64,000 nt of DNA from Congeria kusceri (taxonomy: Eukaryota; Mollusca; Bivalvia; Myida; Dreissenidae): assembly GCA_027627225.1 (NCBI GenBank), contig CM051024.1, positions 44,115,847-44,179,846 of the forward strand, given 5' to 3'. The translations under genes and the position numbers were made by a program. The notes beneath the pieces were generated by a model. It ran no database searches, had not been told where the DNA came from, and saw nothing but the letters and a program-made list of their open reading frames with translations. The stretch's first letter is position 1. Each line of letters opens with the position of its first letter. Below, piece after piece: positions 22,091-33,579 of this stretch.

Positions 22091-25000
22091 ACATTAAACG
22101 ACAACAGCCCTGAACAGGTGCCCGACATACATTTGGATTGTTTTTTTTATATAGGTTTTATTTTTATGAATAAAACATTTAATCTATCATTAATATGTAA
22201 TTTTTATTAATAAAGTGCATCGAAGTTTTTAATCATCGCATAATTGCATAAAATAAATTATTTCGAGCTTGCGAATACGAAATTTCCGGTAGCGCCAAAA
22301 ATGTTCGAAACAAACGGTAAGTCGTACATTTGTACAGGTAAATAACATTACTTTTAAATTATGTTCGATGACATCTCACATTATCAGTCTGCAATTGAAA
22401 TGCATGCACATATCGTGTGTACAGAATAGTTATAAACGCGTTTTGGGGGTATTGTCCATTTTTGTTTTGCATTTGCCATGCATTTTCACGATGGCAGTCG
22501 TTTGTTTTCAATTTTGTGACATTATGTTGGAAAATATTGCAGGGTATACAGAAACTGTGCTGCACTGTCGAACTGTAAACTGTCAAGTTTAAAAATTCGT
22601 TATAATTCTATATTAATAAAAAAGATTTTTTATTCAAGGTGAGTGACCTTTGAGTTTACATGTTTGGTGGGCAGACAGTTGACATTCACAAGGAGGTTGC
22701 GTTATACCATCTGGCGAGGCAATTCAATATGAAGGTGCTAAAGAGAAATTTGCGATCTTTCAGCTTTGAATTACTTGTATAGTTAGTCTAGTTAATGTTT
22801 TATGGAATACGCAAATTGTAGTTTCATTAATATGAATGTCATGTAGATGTCCAAAAAGATACATAAATGATACAATGTACTAGCATAATGTGATACAGGC
22901 AATACGATAAATATTGTCTTATGACTTTTTTGTCATCCCAAAACATCAAAGCAACTTTTCAATAATCAACACTTGATACTTTAAAGTTTTAAATTTGATA
23001 ACATGCAATGTAAAGTTGTGGTGCATAATCTTAATGTTGATTCAAATGTTTGTTGAGAATATATGTGTACTTATTTCCATTCGCAAGTCATTGGGTACCC
23101 AGGTAGTGAAAATGGATCCGGGTACTCGTCAACGCTTATCTGACCCGCCGGTATCCGGGTACACTTTTAACTTAAATTGAGTTAATCCTTGACACAATAA
23201 AATTCATGTAACAATAATCGTCGTAGTCGTCGGCATTGCCATAATTCTCAATATTGTACATAGTGCATTATAAAGTACAAATTAATAAGCTTTATTAGTG
23301 ATGTTGTATTCTTCATATACATGTATCTTTAAATGCAACTTACAAAAAACACACACATTTCCTTTAAATTATAATGATCATCAATTTCCACCAAATATCT
23401 TTGTTTTAATCATCAAAGTAGTGTGGCAAATCATTATGAGCCTGTGGCTAATAGTTATGAAACTGTTGCAAATCAGCATTAAACAGTGGCGAATCGATAA
23501 TGAACGGTGGCGAAGCTTTACTAATTCTTCACAGGGCATAGAAATAACTAGCCTGGTCAAATATTTTTTGAAATAAAACACAAGGGAAGTAAATGAAATT
23601 TCGATATATTCTGTCAAAAAAAATCTATACCGCGACTTATTATTGATTTTGTATCTGATGGTTTTTGCCTATTGTTTATTTGTATGTACGTATCAATTTT
23701 GAAGCATACCACGAAGACTTGTGGACCGTGATGAGGCAGCCAAAAATTAAACCACACATGTTGCATGTACCACCAGCCTGTTCTACATTATGCTACTCCA
23801 AGGTCAACTATATCCCCAATAGCTAATAATACAAAATATGGATGGATCAGCACACGTACCAAAGAAAAGAATGATATGTGTCACTAGATTAACCGAAAGC
23901 GCATAGAAACCTACCGAAAGCCACCAGGAATGCAGAAAAATCAAACATTTTATATTAACAAGTTATTTACGTTTTCAAAATAAATTGCAATCAAAAGCGT
24001 ATGCAAAATAAATAAAACATTTACATATTAAATACATTAACAAATACCTATCACGACATTTCGTGGTGTGTAAACGCGGCCCATAAAAGCCTTTCAGATA
24101 GTTGTAAAATGTGATGTTTATGCATGCCAAAACAAAGGAAATTTTAAATAAAAAGAAATAAAAGTATTAACATCATCAAAACAGTATGAAAAATATTTAT
24201 TTGTTTTAAACCGATAGCGTGTTCAATAGTCGGAAAGATACACTAGAATCTTTGAATCACTTTGATCCAATAATAATAACCTTTGTTTTTGTAAAGTATA
24301 TGTATTTTAACATGTTTAGGTTTCAGTTCACAATCAACGTTTTAAATGAATAAATTATGATTTTTTTCCTTAAGAGCGCGAGACCTAAGAATCTTCATCA
24401 TGAAGTTTTAAGGCTTAACACTCGACTCCTGGGCTGCAACGACAAGGCTATGGAACATTCAACAACCAAATAACAGACTAAAGCAAGGGTGGCGGGTGGA
24501 AACAAAGAAGGTCTATAAAGTCCATCGTTACATAAAACAATGTGATCGGTAGTGATGTACAAGTGAATACGAGCATTCCAATCTTGAGCATTCAGAGTGT
24601 TTTGCACTGACTTTGAGTTATGAAATTCGCCACATTGAACAAAACTGTCGCCTCGTTTCACGATTTTGGTGACTTTGGTGATCGACAGAAAAACCCTTCA
24701 TATGTGACATTTTGTGTTAATCATTTACATTAATAGTTTATCTTCTTTTGTGAAATAACTTGGCTGCTTTATCAATTGCAATAACAATAAAGTATGTCAA
24801 TTGTGTGGCAATGTAATGTTTGTATGTCTTTTTAGTCTCAAGTATAGAGTAGAAAGTGTTTCTCTATATGTGTGAGATTTTATTTATTGCTTATGCTAAC
24901 CATCTGCATGTCATGCAATTGTTTGTCTTTTATGTGAATATAGTCTACAATAACAAGATATGCATGCATATATAATAAGTGAGTACATACAATAATTGAT

Positions 25001-25589
25001 TGTGACTACTCTATATAAAGAGAAACATCATTAAAGTTGGGAAGTTTATCCTTGTTTGCGTTTTAACATAATGTGTTTCATATTGTTTAATAGTTTTCAT
25101 GTAATAATTGACTTTGAAGTGATTTCTAATGCATCCTCTTCAAATTTGTATGCCTGATAAAATTATATACCTGGTAGATAAGCACATTTCCTGTATTGAT
25201 ATTGAAGGGTTTTTTAAGCATCAGCTGTATGATGTATATATCATATCTGTGAATCTCTCCAGATAATTTAAATATCTATAATCAAAATACCGGTATTCTG
25301 ATAATTCTTTTTGTGTGTTAAATGACGAAATATTTTGTTTAAGAATAACATATTTTTATATTGAAATTTCCCTGGTTTCTTTGTTGTATTAACTAGTTTT
25401 GTACGCTTTTGTTACATGTACAACAATTAAAATATGCTGACCATGATATGATTGTCAGATTCAACTGTAAATGTTTTTGATTGATTAAAACTGTATCTTA
25501 TCGATAACGTTTGTGTTTTGTTCACCTCTGACAGGTATGACTTACAGAATATTGCAATATACCTACCATATAGGATGAAAAAAGGATCA
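22091..25589. other. AT-rich intergenic DNA between the two palindrome clusters
   Basis: Short frames occur but none has a recognisable domain. An 87-codon minus-strand frame (24,661-24,398) has fairly protein-like composition but no identity that I can support. Near 23,100-23,170 there is a GC-richer stretch with TATCCGGGTAC-like words and no clear element ends. Confidence 0.4.
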
Positions 25590-25595
25590 TATATA

Positions 25596-25830
25596 GACCC
25601 AAATACTGCCCATATATGCAGCCCATATTAAACCCATATAGGACCCATATGCAGCCAATATGGGACCCATATGGGCTGCCCATATGGGTAGTGCAACCGG
25701 GAACCATGTGGGTCCCATATAGGCAGCCCATATGGGACCCATATAGGACCCATATTCAGCCCATATGGGTACCACATGGTTCCCGGTTGCAATACCCATG
25801 TGGGACCCATATGGGTCCCATATATTTTGC
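25596..25830. repeat. CCCATATGGG palindrome cluster 2 with internal inverted repeat
   Basis: Dense CCCATATGGG, GGGACCCATAT and CAGCCCATATGGG words. Inside it, GTGCAACCGGGAACCATGTG (from about 25,691) is mirrored by 'CACATGGTTCCCGGTTGCAA' (to about 25,792), so the block is a large inverted repeat centred near 25,741. It may be a foldback transposon related to the cluster at 21.84 kb. Frames in it are repeat artefacts. Confidence 0.75.
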
Positions 25831-26585
25831 TTGCTGGGGTCATTGTATTGTTTACATTTAATAATTTTGTTAAATACAATAGTATAAAACACACACAACA
25901 TCGCTCAACGAAATCAGCAATCAGGAGCTGTGCTTCTTAAGTCTTTTTTTGAATTGCTAACAACGCGCATTCACTGCGAAACGTTTTCCGGTTAAAATTA
26001 CACAACGCAAAATTGAAGACACCTCAAAATTTATAAATGGATTTCTTTAATCGAAAGGTACTGGGAATATCCGGAAAGACAGTACTACAAAAAGCAGTGT
26101 TAGAAAAGCATTCTTTACAGGGTCAAACCCATAAGATATATTATTAGTTTAAGAGAATAAAAACGATATATTTGAAAATTCGCCCGAAGCCTGGATTTGA
26201 CGACCATATAGATAATATATTTTCCAAAACTAAAGAAAAATATATTCATCTTTACAACGAACCTAATACTGTTTCAAATATTTGTGTAGGTCATACTGTA
26301 TGTCCATACAAAAATCCAATATGATTGCATAAATAGGTAATTAGTAATTAATTACGAGAAGTAAGTCACCGGCACCTTAATGGTCGCGGTCGCCTTAAGT
26401 CTGCTTTGTTGGACAATTTATTCGCCCTATGGTCACGATTACATTTATATATATATATATTATTTGTATGCGCAAATACGTACCTAATTGGTATGCAATT
26501 ATGGTCGATTTTTAGAACGATCTTGACGGGAAATGATTGCCAAATATAACGTAACCAAAATCCTAAAACAGTTCACACAATGCGT

Positions 26586-26866
26586 ATTGTTAAAGGGACA
26601 ATGTCATCGAACAAGGCATCAAGCACAATGCTTATGTTAAAGGGACTATGTCATCGAGCAGGGCCTCAAGCACAATGCTTATTGTTAAAGGGACAATGTC
26701 ATCGAACAGGGCCTCAAGCACAATGCTTATTGTTAAAGGGACAATGTCATCGAGCAGGGCCTCAAGCACAATGCTTATTGTTAATCCCTATGTCATCGAG
26801 CAGGGCCTCAAGCACAATGCTTATTGTTAAAGGGACAATGTCATCAAACAGGGCATCAAGAGGGTA
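26586..26866 (+). repeat. 48-bp minisatellite, six copies
   Basis: The unit is ATTGTTAAAGGGACAATGTC, then ATCGA(A/G)CAGGGC, then CTCAAGCACAATGCTT. Six copies span the interval. The fifth has lost a few bases (TTAATCCCTATG in place of TTAAAGGGACAATG) and the sixth degrades after CATCAAG. Two overlapping open frames are created by the 48-bp period (divisible by three) and are not evidence of a gene. Confidence 0.9.
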
Positions 26867-27573
26867 ATTTATTTAAATCTGAAAGAAAGATATTAATAAT
26901 GGCATATGCTAACGGTTAAAATAGGGTCTATATTTTGCTCTAATGGGAAAAGTTTTCGCACTTTGGCCCTTTTCATGTTTACATGTTGACGTCAGAATTG
27001 TGAGTATTTTGTATAAGCAATGTTTAAACACGTTTCCTTACAAAGGAGAATAGCGCAGTTCGTTAAAGCGCTAGCTATTGTCATTTCTTAGTATGATCCA
27101 ATGCTGATTTGTTTTATCAACTATCTCATTATGTAATATATTATTTATTCTTTATTTAATATACATGCCTTAGTATAACGCATTTCTAGCATCTAATTTT
27201 ATTTCTACTGTAATAGGAAAACAAGTTTACGTTGACACAGTCACTTAAACGTTACCTACCTAAGTCGATCGAGAGATTGATAAGTTCACTGCAATGTTAA
27301 AGCCAACATTTGCAATACAAACATAAACATGCAATTTGAGATATAGAGCACAATTGCGCAATTAAAGATGTATTTAGCGAGTGTTTATTCATTAAAGGCA
27401 CTTTGTTTACACAATATATTTCTGCTTCAGTGATATTTCGAATTGTTATTGTAAAACTAGTATGTTACTTTCCTCTTGTTATCTGTAACATTTATATGTT
27501 ATGCCATTAATAATACTCTGAGGTATGCCATAAATTTAAAAATAATGTATTATTATTACTTTAGTTTAAACCT
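26867..27573. other. AT-rich intergenic DNA
   Basis: One possible tRNA-like word occurs near 27,052-27,085 (AATAGCGCAGTTCGTTAAAG), resembling an A-box head, but no B box or tail follows. Nothing else is supportable. Confidence 0.35.
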
Positions 27574-27750
27574 ATTTATTTTAGCTCGATTGCATCGACA
27601 GCCTAAAGCTTATAGAGACACTATCGAATCCGTTTCCTGGGTAGAACCAGTACTTGGTGTCTTTGGGGGAGATCTTGAGAACGCTCCCAGAACCCGGGAC
27701 CTCCCGATCGCTAGACGGACACCATATCTACTACGCCACCGCGACCTATA
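27574..27750 (-). mobile_element. tRNA-derived SINE
   Basis: On the minus strand the element starts at about 27,750 with a tRNA-like head, GGTGGCGTAGTAGATATGG (A-box region). 'GTCCGTCTAGCGATCGGGAG' and 'GGTCCCGGGTTCTGGGAG' (B-box-like GGTTC) follow. The body then reads AAGTACTGGTTCTACCCAGG and ends 'GATGCAATCGAGC' followed by an A/T tail (TAAAATAAATA). The head-body-tail order is that of a Pol III-transcribed SINE. The body resembles SINEs I know from bivalves, perhaps the MetaSINE group; I am not certain of the family. B-box changes suggest it is inactive. The protein-like frame here (27,476-27,784, plus) is spurious. Confidence 0.7.
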
Positions 27751-30239
27751 TTATTATTTACACTATTATAATACACGAATATAATAATTCATAACATTAA
27801 ATGGGCGTATCGATGGCAGGTCGATAATGCCAAAATAACGTTAATTAGCAAAGAATTAATATTAAGGCATTGTTAAATACTATGGTCTTTGTTTTACTCC
27901 CAAACGAAAAATAAGAATTATCTTGTTTTAATGTGTCAATATGTATGCCGAAAATCATCAGTGTGTCTTTTAAATAAGAGGGCAAGCGTAACACAAGGTT
28001 TTTTAATGATATTATGCATAAACTATAGATACCGAAATTTTTATTGACATCATTTCTAATATCAAACTTATGTAGTCATGCTAGTGATAACCTTGGAATG
28101 GATGAACAATGAAAGTCCGATAACTTTTTTTCTTATGGGGTCCCGATCGTTAGACATTTTTATTAATAGCTCGGACAAATTAACCGGACACTCATCAAGT
28201 CTTTTAATAGCATGTATTATGCGCTTGCTTTATTTTCTATATTATATGTTTATTTATACTCGCCAATGTTCGAGCACGTGTTCCATGTGTTTATTGATAC
28301 CATAACTGTATTTTCATTGAAATACGCATACTTCGATTGTACTGGATTCCATTACGGAAAATATTACTAAATGATTCATCGTAACGGATTTGTAAAATAC
28401 TCATGCATAAAAGTAAATGCCAGGTTTATATGCCCGAGCTATAATTTTAATTATACCATATTTCAGAGAGTTTTCTTTGATTTTCGGTATTCAATAGCTG
28501 TGATAACAGAACGGTACTGGTGGGCGGAACCTAATATGCAAGCATGTCGTGCGATAAGTATCGCGTGGTATATTGAAATTTAATTGTAATTTACTAGCAC
28601 GCTACTTATTGCACTGAACGATTTCAATGAGTGGAAACATTGCGACAGAGCTAAATATAGAAATGACACACATGCCAAGCATGTCAGACATCACGTGACG
28701 TCTACGAACTGCCCATAGGGATCGGCATCGTAGAAAGTTGCGATGTGATTGGTAACTATGGTGTAACACACTTGTAGATTATTATTTAATCTAGCCCTGC
28801 GGTCTCTTGAAATACTGTATGTCGGTCAAAGTGTGCTGCAACTATTATTTCGCCATTTACAAGGTCATATTTAGTATTCTTTAGTTCAGACCAGGTTGTG
28901 CAACAAACTGTTTAAACTCATCCCCAATATTGTTAAGGGATAAATTTTAATTCCTCGAAATACACACTCATCGCACGCTTTAGCACGAGCTCCTTTGTGT
29001 GAAAAGGTAAAACGTTAAACAAGTGGTATCATAGTGCAGTAATTGGATAAAATCGCAGGTTAATTTGCATATGATTGGCATTTGTGGAAACGTCTATTTG
29101 GCAACAACCTCCGCGCAGAGATTTAACTGGTTCCGAGCGTAGCTCATTAAATTCCTGCCGGCATAAAGTTCCACGTGACCATAGTCAGATCAAATGGCGC
29201 GAATTAAAATCGTTTACATGCAGAAGAAAAAAACGTTGTCTGCGTAAAATCCTTGCGTAGTTAAGATAACTTTTTATTTATCTCTTTTTGTTTTTCATTT
29301 TAACTCGTAATATATATACCTGGACCAATAATGCAACATTTCTTTGGGAGTGTTATTAAAAAATAGTTATACAATCAAAATTTTCTAAAAAATAAATTTT
29401 CAACCTTTTCAGAGTGGTCTCCCCTAAAGACATCCAAATCTGTAAGTTTTTTACTCGTGTTGGCAGTGGTAACTGAAGAGTACCAATGGGGAAGTACCGG
29501 TAACCACTGCCGGGTTTGGCCTGTAGGGAGATAGGGCAAAACCTTCCGGATCAAACGTTTATCACGTTTACTACAGGGGTAGACTTACTACATCAGTTAA
29601 CGTGCAGTTTAAAGGAACATTATCCTGCAAAAATTATAGTTTTAAATTACGAAATATATGTAAAGTAATTAGAAAATAGAACATGTTCGCGTTTCAAACG
29701 CTTGATACTTTTATCCATTTTAGTTAATGATACTTTATTTAAGACACGTTATTTCTCATAATTATACCCGTATATATGTATCAAGAGTGTTGTTTCGCTT
29801 CTTAATATATACTATTCTTCTTTGTGTGAAAACCGTGACAAAAACAACTTTGGAAATTTTTAATTTGCCAAACTCGGAATAGGTCTATTTAATGTTAAAG
29901 AGACAGTGTCAACCGAATAAAAGCATTTTCATGCGCTTTATGAATGTATTAGTACATAGAGACTATTATGTGAGTGTTGGATAAAGATCTAGTTTATAAC
30001 GCGAGGCTGAGAAACATGGTAACGCGAGGCTTGCCGAATAGTGTTTGGGCATGCGGCAACGCATGCCGCATCAAGCATTTGCAGTCGGATACATGGAAAC
30101 CGCGTCGGATTTTGGCTTTAAGGAAACAGTTTCTCGGCGCGTACTCTGCGCGCATTTCGGCTCCGATAAAATATGCGCCGAAAAAGTAGGCTTCATGGAA
30201 ACCCGGCTTAATGCAGCTTATTTTTACTATAAAACTTAC
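27751..30239. other. Intergenic or intronic DNA downstream of the 30.2-kb exon
   Basis: For the minus-strand gene at 30.24-30.79 kb this is intron or beyond; I could not find a following exon with confidence. About 29,996-30,041 holds CGAGGCTGAGA and 'AACGCGAGGCTTGCCGAA', also seen at 35,659-35,700. At 30,194-30,213 there is TCATGGAAACCCGGCTTAAT, which looks like the end of another short repeat. Confidence 0.4.
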
Positions 30240-30792
30240 CCATGTTCTCAGGGTGCGATCGACATGTATGGTTTGGTGCGGACCGCAGAGACGCAGGCAG
30301 TGAATCAAGCCCCACACCGCGATTTGAGTCATTGTGCGATCTAGTGGTATTATCCGTCTCCGGGACCTGCAGCAAATCAAAAGGTTTCATGCCACTGAAT
30401 TGCAGATATCTCGTTTTTCTGTCCAATTCCCAGATATCCGTATTCGGAACCGCTGTTCTGCTAAAGGGTGATAACTCATTGCCTCGGTTATCATGCATTA
30501 CCTTTCTTTGCATATAGGCAGCAAGAGAGAGACGTCGTTTTATTTTAGCGGCGTATTCTATTGCCTTTAAAACCTCTCTGTGTTTATCCATCGGAATAAA
30601 ATCTGATCTCATCATTCCGTTAATTATCGTCTCAATCTGACTGATGATCGCTTGCATTTTCTGTCGGTCACGTGTCTTCGGGTTGCCGTGGTTACGCTTA
30701 TGAACGACCAGAATCTGCGACAGTGTTACCATGACGGTAAATATCACTAAGAACAGAAAGAACGCCTTGAGAAGGTCTCTGCGTTCGAACAT
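30240..30792 (-). CDS. First coding exon of a type II membrane protein, function unknown
   Basis: The ATG at 30,792 has A at -3 and an in-frame TGA nine bases upstream, so it is the natural start. The exon encodes 184 codons plus one base and ends at a strong donor, GAACATGG|GTAAGT (intron begins at 30,239). Reading past the donor would give only about ten more residues and a stop. Residues 1-7 are short and charged (MFERRDL). Residues 8-31 form one hydrophobic segment (AFFLFLVIFTVMVTLSQILV) and the rest is hydrophilic. That is the N-terminal design of Golgi type II enzymes such as glycosyl- or sulfotransferases (cytosolic tail, signal anchor, stem), but no catalytic domain is visible, so the enzyme class is only a guess. 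Residues about 45-95 (QAIISQIETIIN..., KHREVLKAIEYAAKIKRR) look helical. Later exons must lie toward lower coordinates; I did not identify them. Confidence 0.6.
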
Positions 30793-31460
30793 GCTTTGTC
30801 ATACCACATGGTTAGTTAGTGATTCGTGTGTATTTTAGTGTTTCCGTGCTGTATACTACAAGACACCAGAAACGACACGGAAAATGAGATTATACGAAAT
30901 ATCGGGTTTTGTCCGGTGACTTATCGTTAAATAGCGATGCAGCCGTGTTTTATACAGCTAATTGGTCTCTTGTCTCACGGAAAATGTTAGTGTCGGGCTT
31001 GATCCGATGACTTCGTAATATCGCGATCCAAATGTGTTTTTATAGTCAATCGGTCACTTTTTGTGTTGAATAAATGTTCGTTAATTTTTATAGGAGTTAC
31101 TATTCTGTCTTGCAGCTCGATTTTCAGTGTTATATCCATTCATTCCCTAGTGAAGCACACCGATTTTGGTGCTATCCGATATAATGTCCTTATCTGCAAA
31201 ACTTGTAATAATTGTTGGTGTGCGTCCATGAATTAATCATGTTCCCAGCTGTATTTTCGAGAACGGTACCATTCACTACATCGAAATCCGTGGTTGTATC
31301 TATAAACAGAAAACACAACGAATAATAATGGTACAATTATAACAAAAGTGTTGTTACATTACATTTATTTAATTGGGTAATCGCATTGTATGTGATTAAA
31401 TGCCTTGCAATGTGAATATATATATGAGGCGTGAAGTGGTAAAACCGAATATAAGTTCGT
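30793..31460. other. Upstream region of the minus-strand gene
   Basis: Presumed 5' UTR and promoter of the exon at 30.24-30.79 kb. I see no well-placed TATA box or other diagnostic element, and no coding frame of note. Confidence 0.35.
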
Positions 31461-31611
31461 AAAGTGTCGTCCACTGCACAGGCTGATCCAGGACGGCACT
31501 TTCCGCCTACAGCTGATTTATGTTTAGAAGAGACTTCTTTGAAACAGAAAATACCATAAAGGCGGAAAGTGTCGTCCCGGATCCGCACAGGCTGATCCGG
31601 GACGACACTTT
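31461..31611. mobile_element. Palindromic bivalve-type foldback element (AAAGTGTCGTCC family)
   Basis: The right half is a near-perfect hairpin: AAAGTGTCGTCCCGGATC (31,566-31,583), a 10-base loop, then its exact complement (31,594-31,611). The left half (31,461-31,505) is a more eroded hairpin of the same sequence. GGACGGCACTTTCCGCC (31,491-31,507) pairs with GGCGGAAAGTGTCGTCC (31,561-31,577) across the middle. I recognise this two-hairpin layout, with 'GCATTAAGCCCGGTTTTCC' following at 31,620-31,638, as a highly repeated element of bivalve genomes. It encodes nothing. Confidence 0.75.
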
Positions 31612-31826
31612 ACTAACGTGCATTAAGCCCGGTTTTCCAACGACACGCCTCGCATAATTAAATTTCGTGTATCTACTATGCACAAAAGTTAAACTAAAAG
31701 TCAGTTATAACCGGTGCCAATAGCAAACTTTAACCGCATAATTAAATTAAGTAAATGTCAGCCTGTCAATAATTAACGTTGCGTGATAATTGCGTTGTGT
31801 GAAAATGAGACAACGCAACAATTATT

Positions 31827-32040
31827 CTGCACCTTTCGCACGTTGGTAACAGGTGAAGACACGCAATAAAAAAAAAGGTGATAAGCATGGTCAATCTTTC
31901 TTTCGTTTTGTGTTTGAATTTTCTGACATTTTTTCTGCACATTTCGCACGTTTGATTACAGGTAAAGACACGAAATTAAAATAAAATAGGCGATAAGTAT
32001 GGTTAATCTTTTTTTTGTTTTGTGTTTGAAATTTCTGACT
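31827..32040 (+). repeat. 108-bp tandem duplication
   Basis: CTGCAC(C)TTTCGCACGTT at 31,827 recurs at 31,935. Both copies continue through ACAGGT(G/A)AAGACACG, A-rich sequence, GATAAG(C/T)ATGGT and TTGTGTTTGAA to TTTCTGAC. Just before it lies a small inverted repeat, TTGCGTTGT ... ACAACGCAA (31,791-31,818). Confidence 0.8.
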
Positions 32041-32884
32041 GCGAAGAAGGCAAATAAATTTTGCGTTGACGAATTCTCGCCAAACTGAATATTTTATTGG
32101 CCGAAACATGATTTCATATGTTACTTAAATAAAGGACATTATATTGTTATTCGTAGTTTCCTTAAAGTTAAACTATTTGGGCAAGATAGTTATTATTTTT
32201 CGTGAAAATGTCCAAACCTTCAAGAATATTATTAAGCCGTTCATTAATAGTATTACCCTCATTTAAAGCTGCAGTCCACAGAATATAAATAAATACATCT
32301 TAAATTGGCATTAGTTCTAATGAAAAGTAAATGATATTTATTCGGCTGAAAACTGTTTCTTATTTACAAAAGGCAATTTATAATGTTTTTGTTCGAAAAC
32401 GCTTGGTACGAACGGAATATACACTAATGTACATGCTGATTTACTCTAGAGGCGTCAACAGCTATCGCATACAGGTAATTTTACGATTAAAAGTTACCAA
32501 AACGTTATTATTTTACCGATTTCAATGCGGTTTTTTGTATTTTGATCGGTAAGATGTCCATATTATAAAGACATTTTTTTTCGCAACGCACATGGCAATA
32601 ACAATTATAATTCAATACAACATTTGGTATATAATCATGTATATAAACATGATTTACATTCAACTAATATCCGCTTCACTGATGTTTTACATGATAATAG
32701 TGAGTTAAAAATCGTTTTAATGTTCAAAAGGAATTTGTGTAAATTAATGATGTTTCTTAATTTTAGTTCATTATTTCTACAATATTGGTTTTTGTATTTT
32801 CCAAACATCGTGTCGGCGGATCCGAAAAACAAAAAATCAGCAAACACTAGGCTTAGACAAAGTCTATGTTGTTATATATTGCAG

Positions 32885-33378
32885 GGCAGGGCGCTTCCAC
32901 CACCAAACCGGTCAACATGTCGCGCTCATTCTCAAGCCACTACCGCCAGGACAACCTACACAACACCTGGGCAAACCTTAAAGTCAAGTACGTCAAGTTT
33001 GCACTGTACCGCGACAACCGCGAGGTCGGATACGTCATTTTTTACGCACAGGGCAGCGACTTTAACAACTGGTTCAGCAAAGAAAGGGTCGTGGATGCCA
33101 GCTGGTCGGACCTTACTAAGTCTGCCACGTATAATTTCTTCTCAATCGCCGGCGCCGTTCACGATGTGGTCGTGCGTCGGTTTTTCATCAACACGCAGTA
33201 TGCCGGTTGCCCCGGAGATGTCGGACATTTTGCGGTCATCGAACAGGAGGGGGACTGCAATATGGATAAGCATCCCAAGTACCCGCAGTTTGTCTACGCT
33301 GATCTCAATTCGGCAGATATGTGGCAGAAACAGCAATTTGGGCGGGCAGATTACATGGCAATTTTCGTCAGCATTTAG
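32885..33378 (+). CDS. Terminal coding exon of an unrecognised protein
   Basis: A pyrimidine/AT tract ending TTGTTATATATTGCAG (AG at 32,883-32,884) is a good acceptor. An in-frame TAG at 32,854-32,856 closes the frame upstream, so a preceding exon is needed (it supplies one base of the first codon). The exon gives 163 codons to TAG at 33,376-33,378. The composition is far richer in G+C and more protein-like than its surroundings, which is the strongest sign of a real gene. It has WANLKVKYVKFALYRDN, VGYVIFYAQGSDFNNWFSKE, then ATYNFFSIAGAVHD, RRFFINTQYAGCPGDVGHF, a likely Cys pair (GC and DC about 25 residues apart) and ADYMAIFVSI at the C terminus. There is no membrane segment. It reminds me of uncharacterised bivalve extracellular beta-rich proteins, but I cannot name the family. 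Polyadenylation signal at 33,562. Confidence 0.7.
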
Positions 33379-33561
33379 AAATGCGAATGTCGCGCTGAAC
33401 TGACGCTAAATTATATGTGTCTAAAAGTAAAATGAGGCTTTGAAGTATTTTTAATTCAAGACTACTTTGTGTGTGTCTTCAATGACCGAATTGTTTATAA
33501 TTATTTTACTTGTATAATCAGACTGAATTCAATTGATATTTTTAATGGAATATCTCTTGCA

Positions 33562-33567
33562 AATAAA
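33562..33567 (+). promoter_or_regulatory. Polyadenylation signal (AATAAA)
   Basis: The first canonical AATAAA downstream of the stop at 33,378, within AT-rich 3' sequence. The 3' UTR would be about 200 bases. Confidence 0.5.
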
Positions 33568-33579
33568 AATATAATTTAT

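Noticed and set aside
24398..24661. 87-codon minus-strand frame of protein-like composition
   Set aside because: No recognised domain, no clear splice or polyadenylation context; could be an old transposon or gene fragment, not supportable as a gene.
26580..26867. Two overlapping 60-95-codon frames
   Set aside because: By-product of the 48-bp minisatellite; both frames are equally open.
27052..27110. Possible tRNA-like head AATAGCGCAGTTCGTTAAAG
   Set aside because: Only an A-box-like word; no B box, tail or clover-leaf pairing follows.
29994..30380. 128-codon minus-strand frame next to the type II protein exon
   Set aside because: It overlaps the exon in another phase and continues into the intron past the GTAAGT donor.
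32624..33403. 259-codon frame overlapping the 32.9-kb exon in another phase
   Set aside because: The alternative frame at 32,885-33,378 has better protein composition and an acceptor at its start; this longer one is its shadow. A signal-peptide-like stretch at 32,719-32,815 remains a curiosity.
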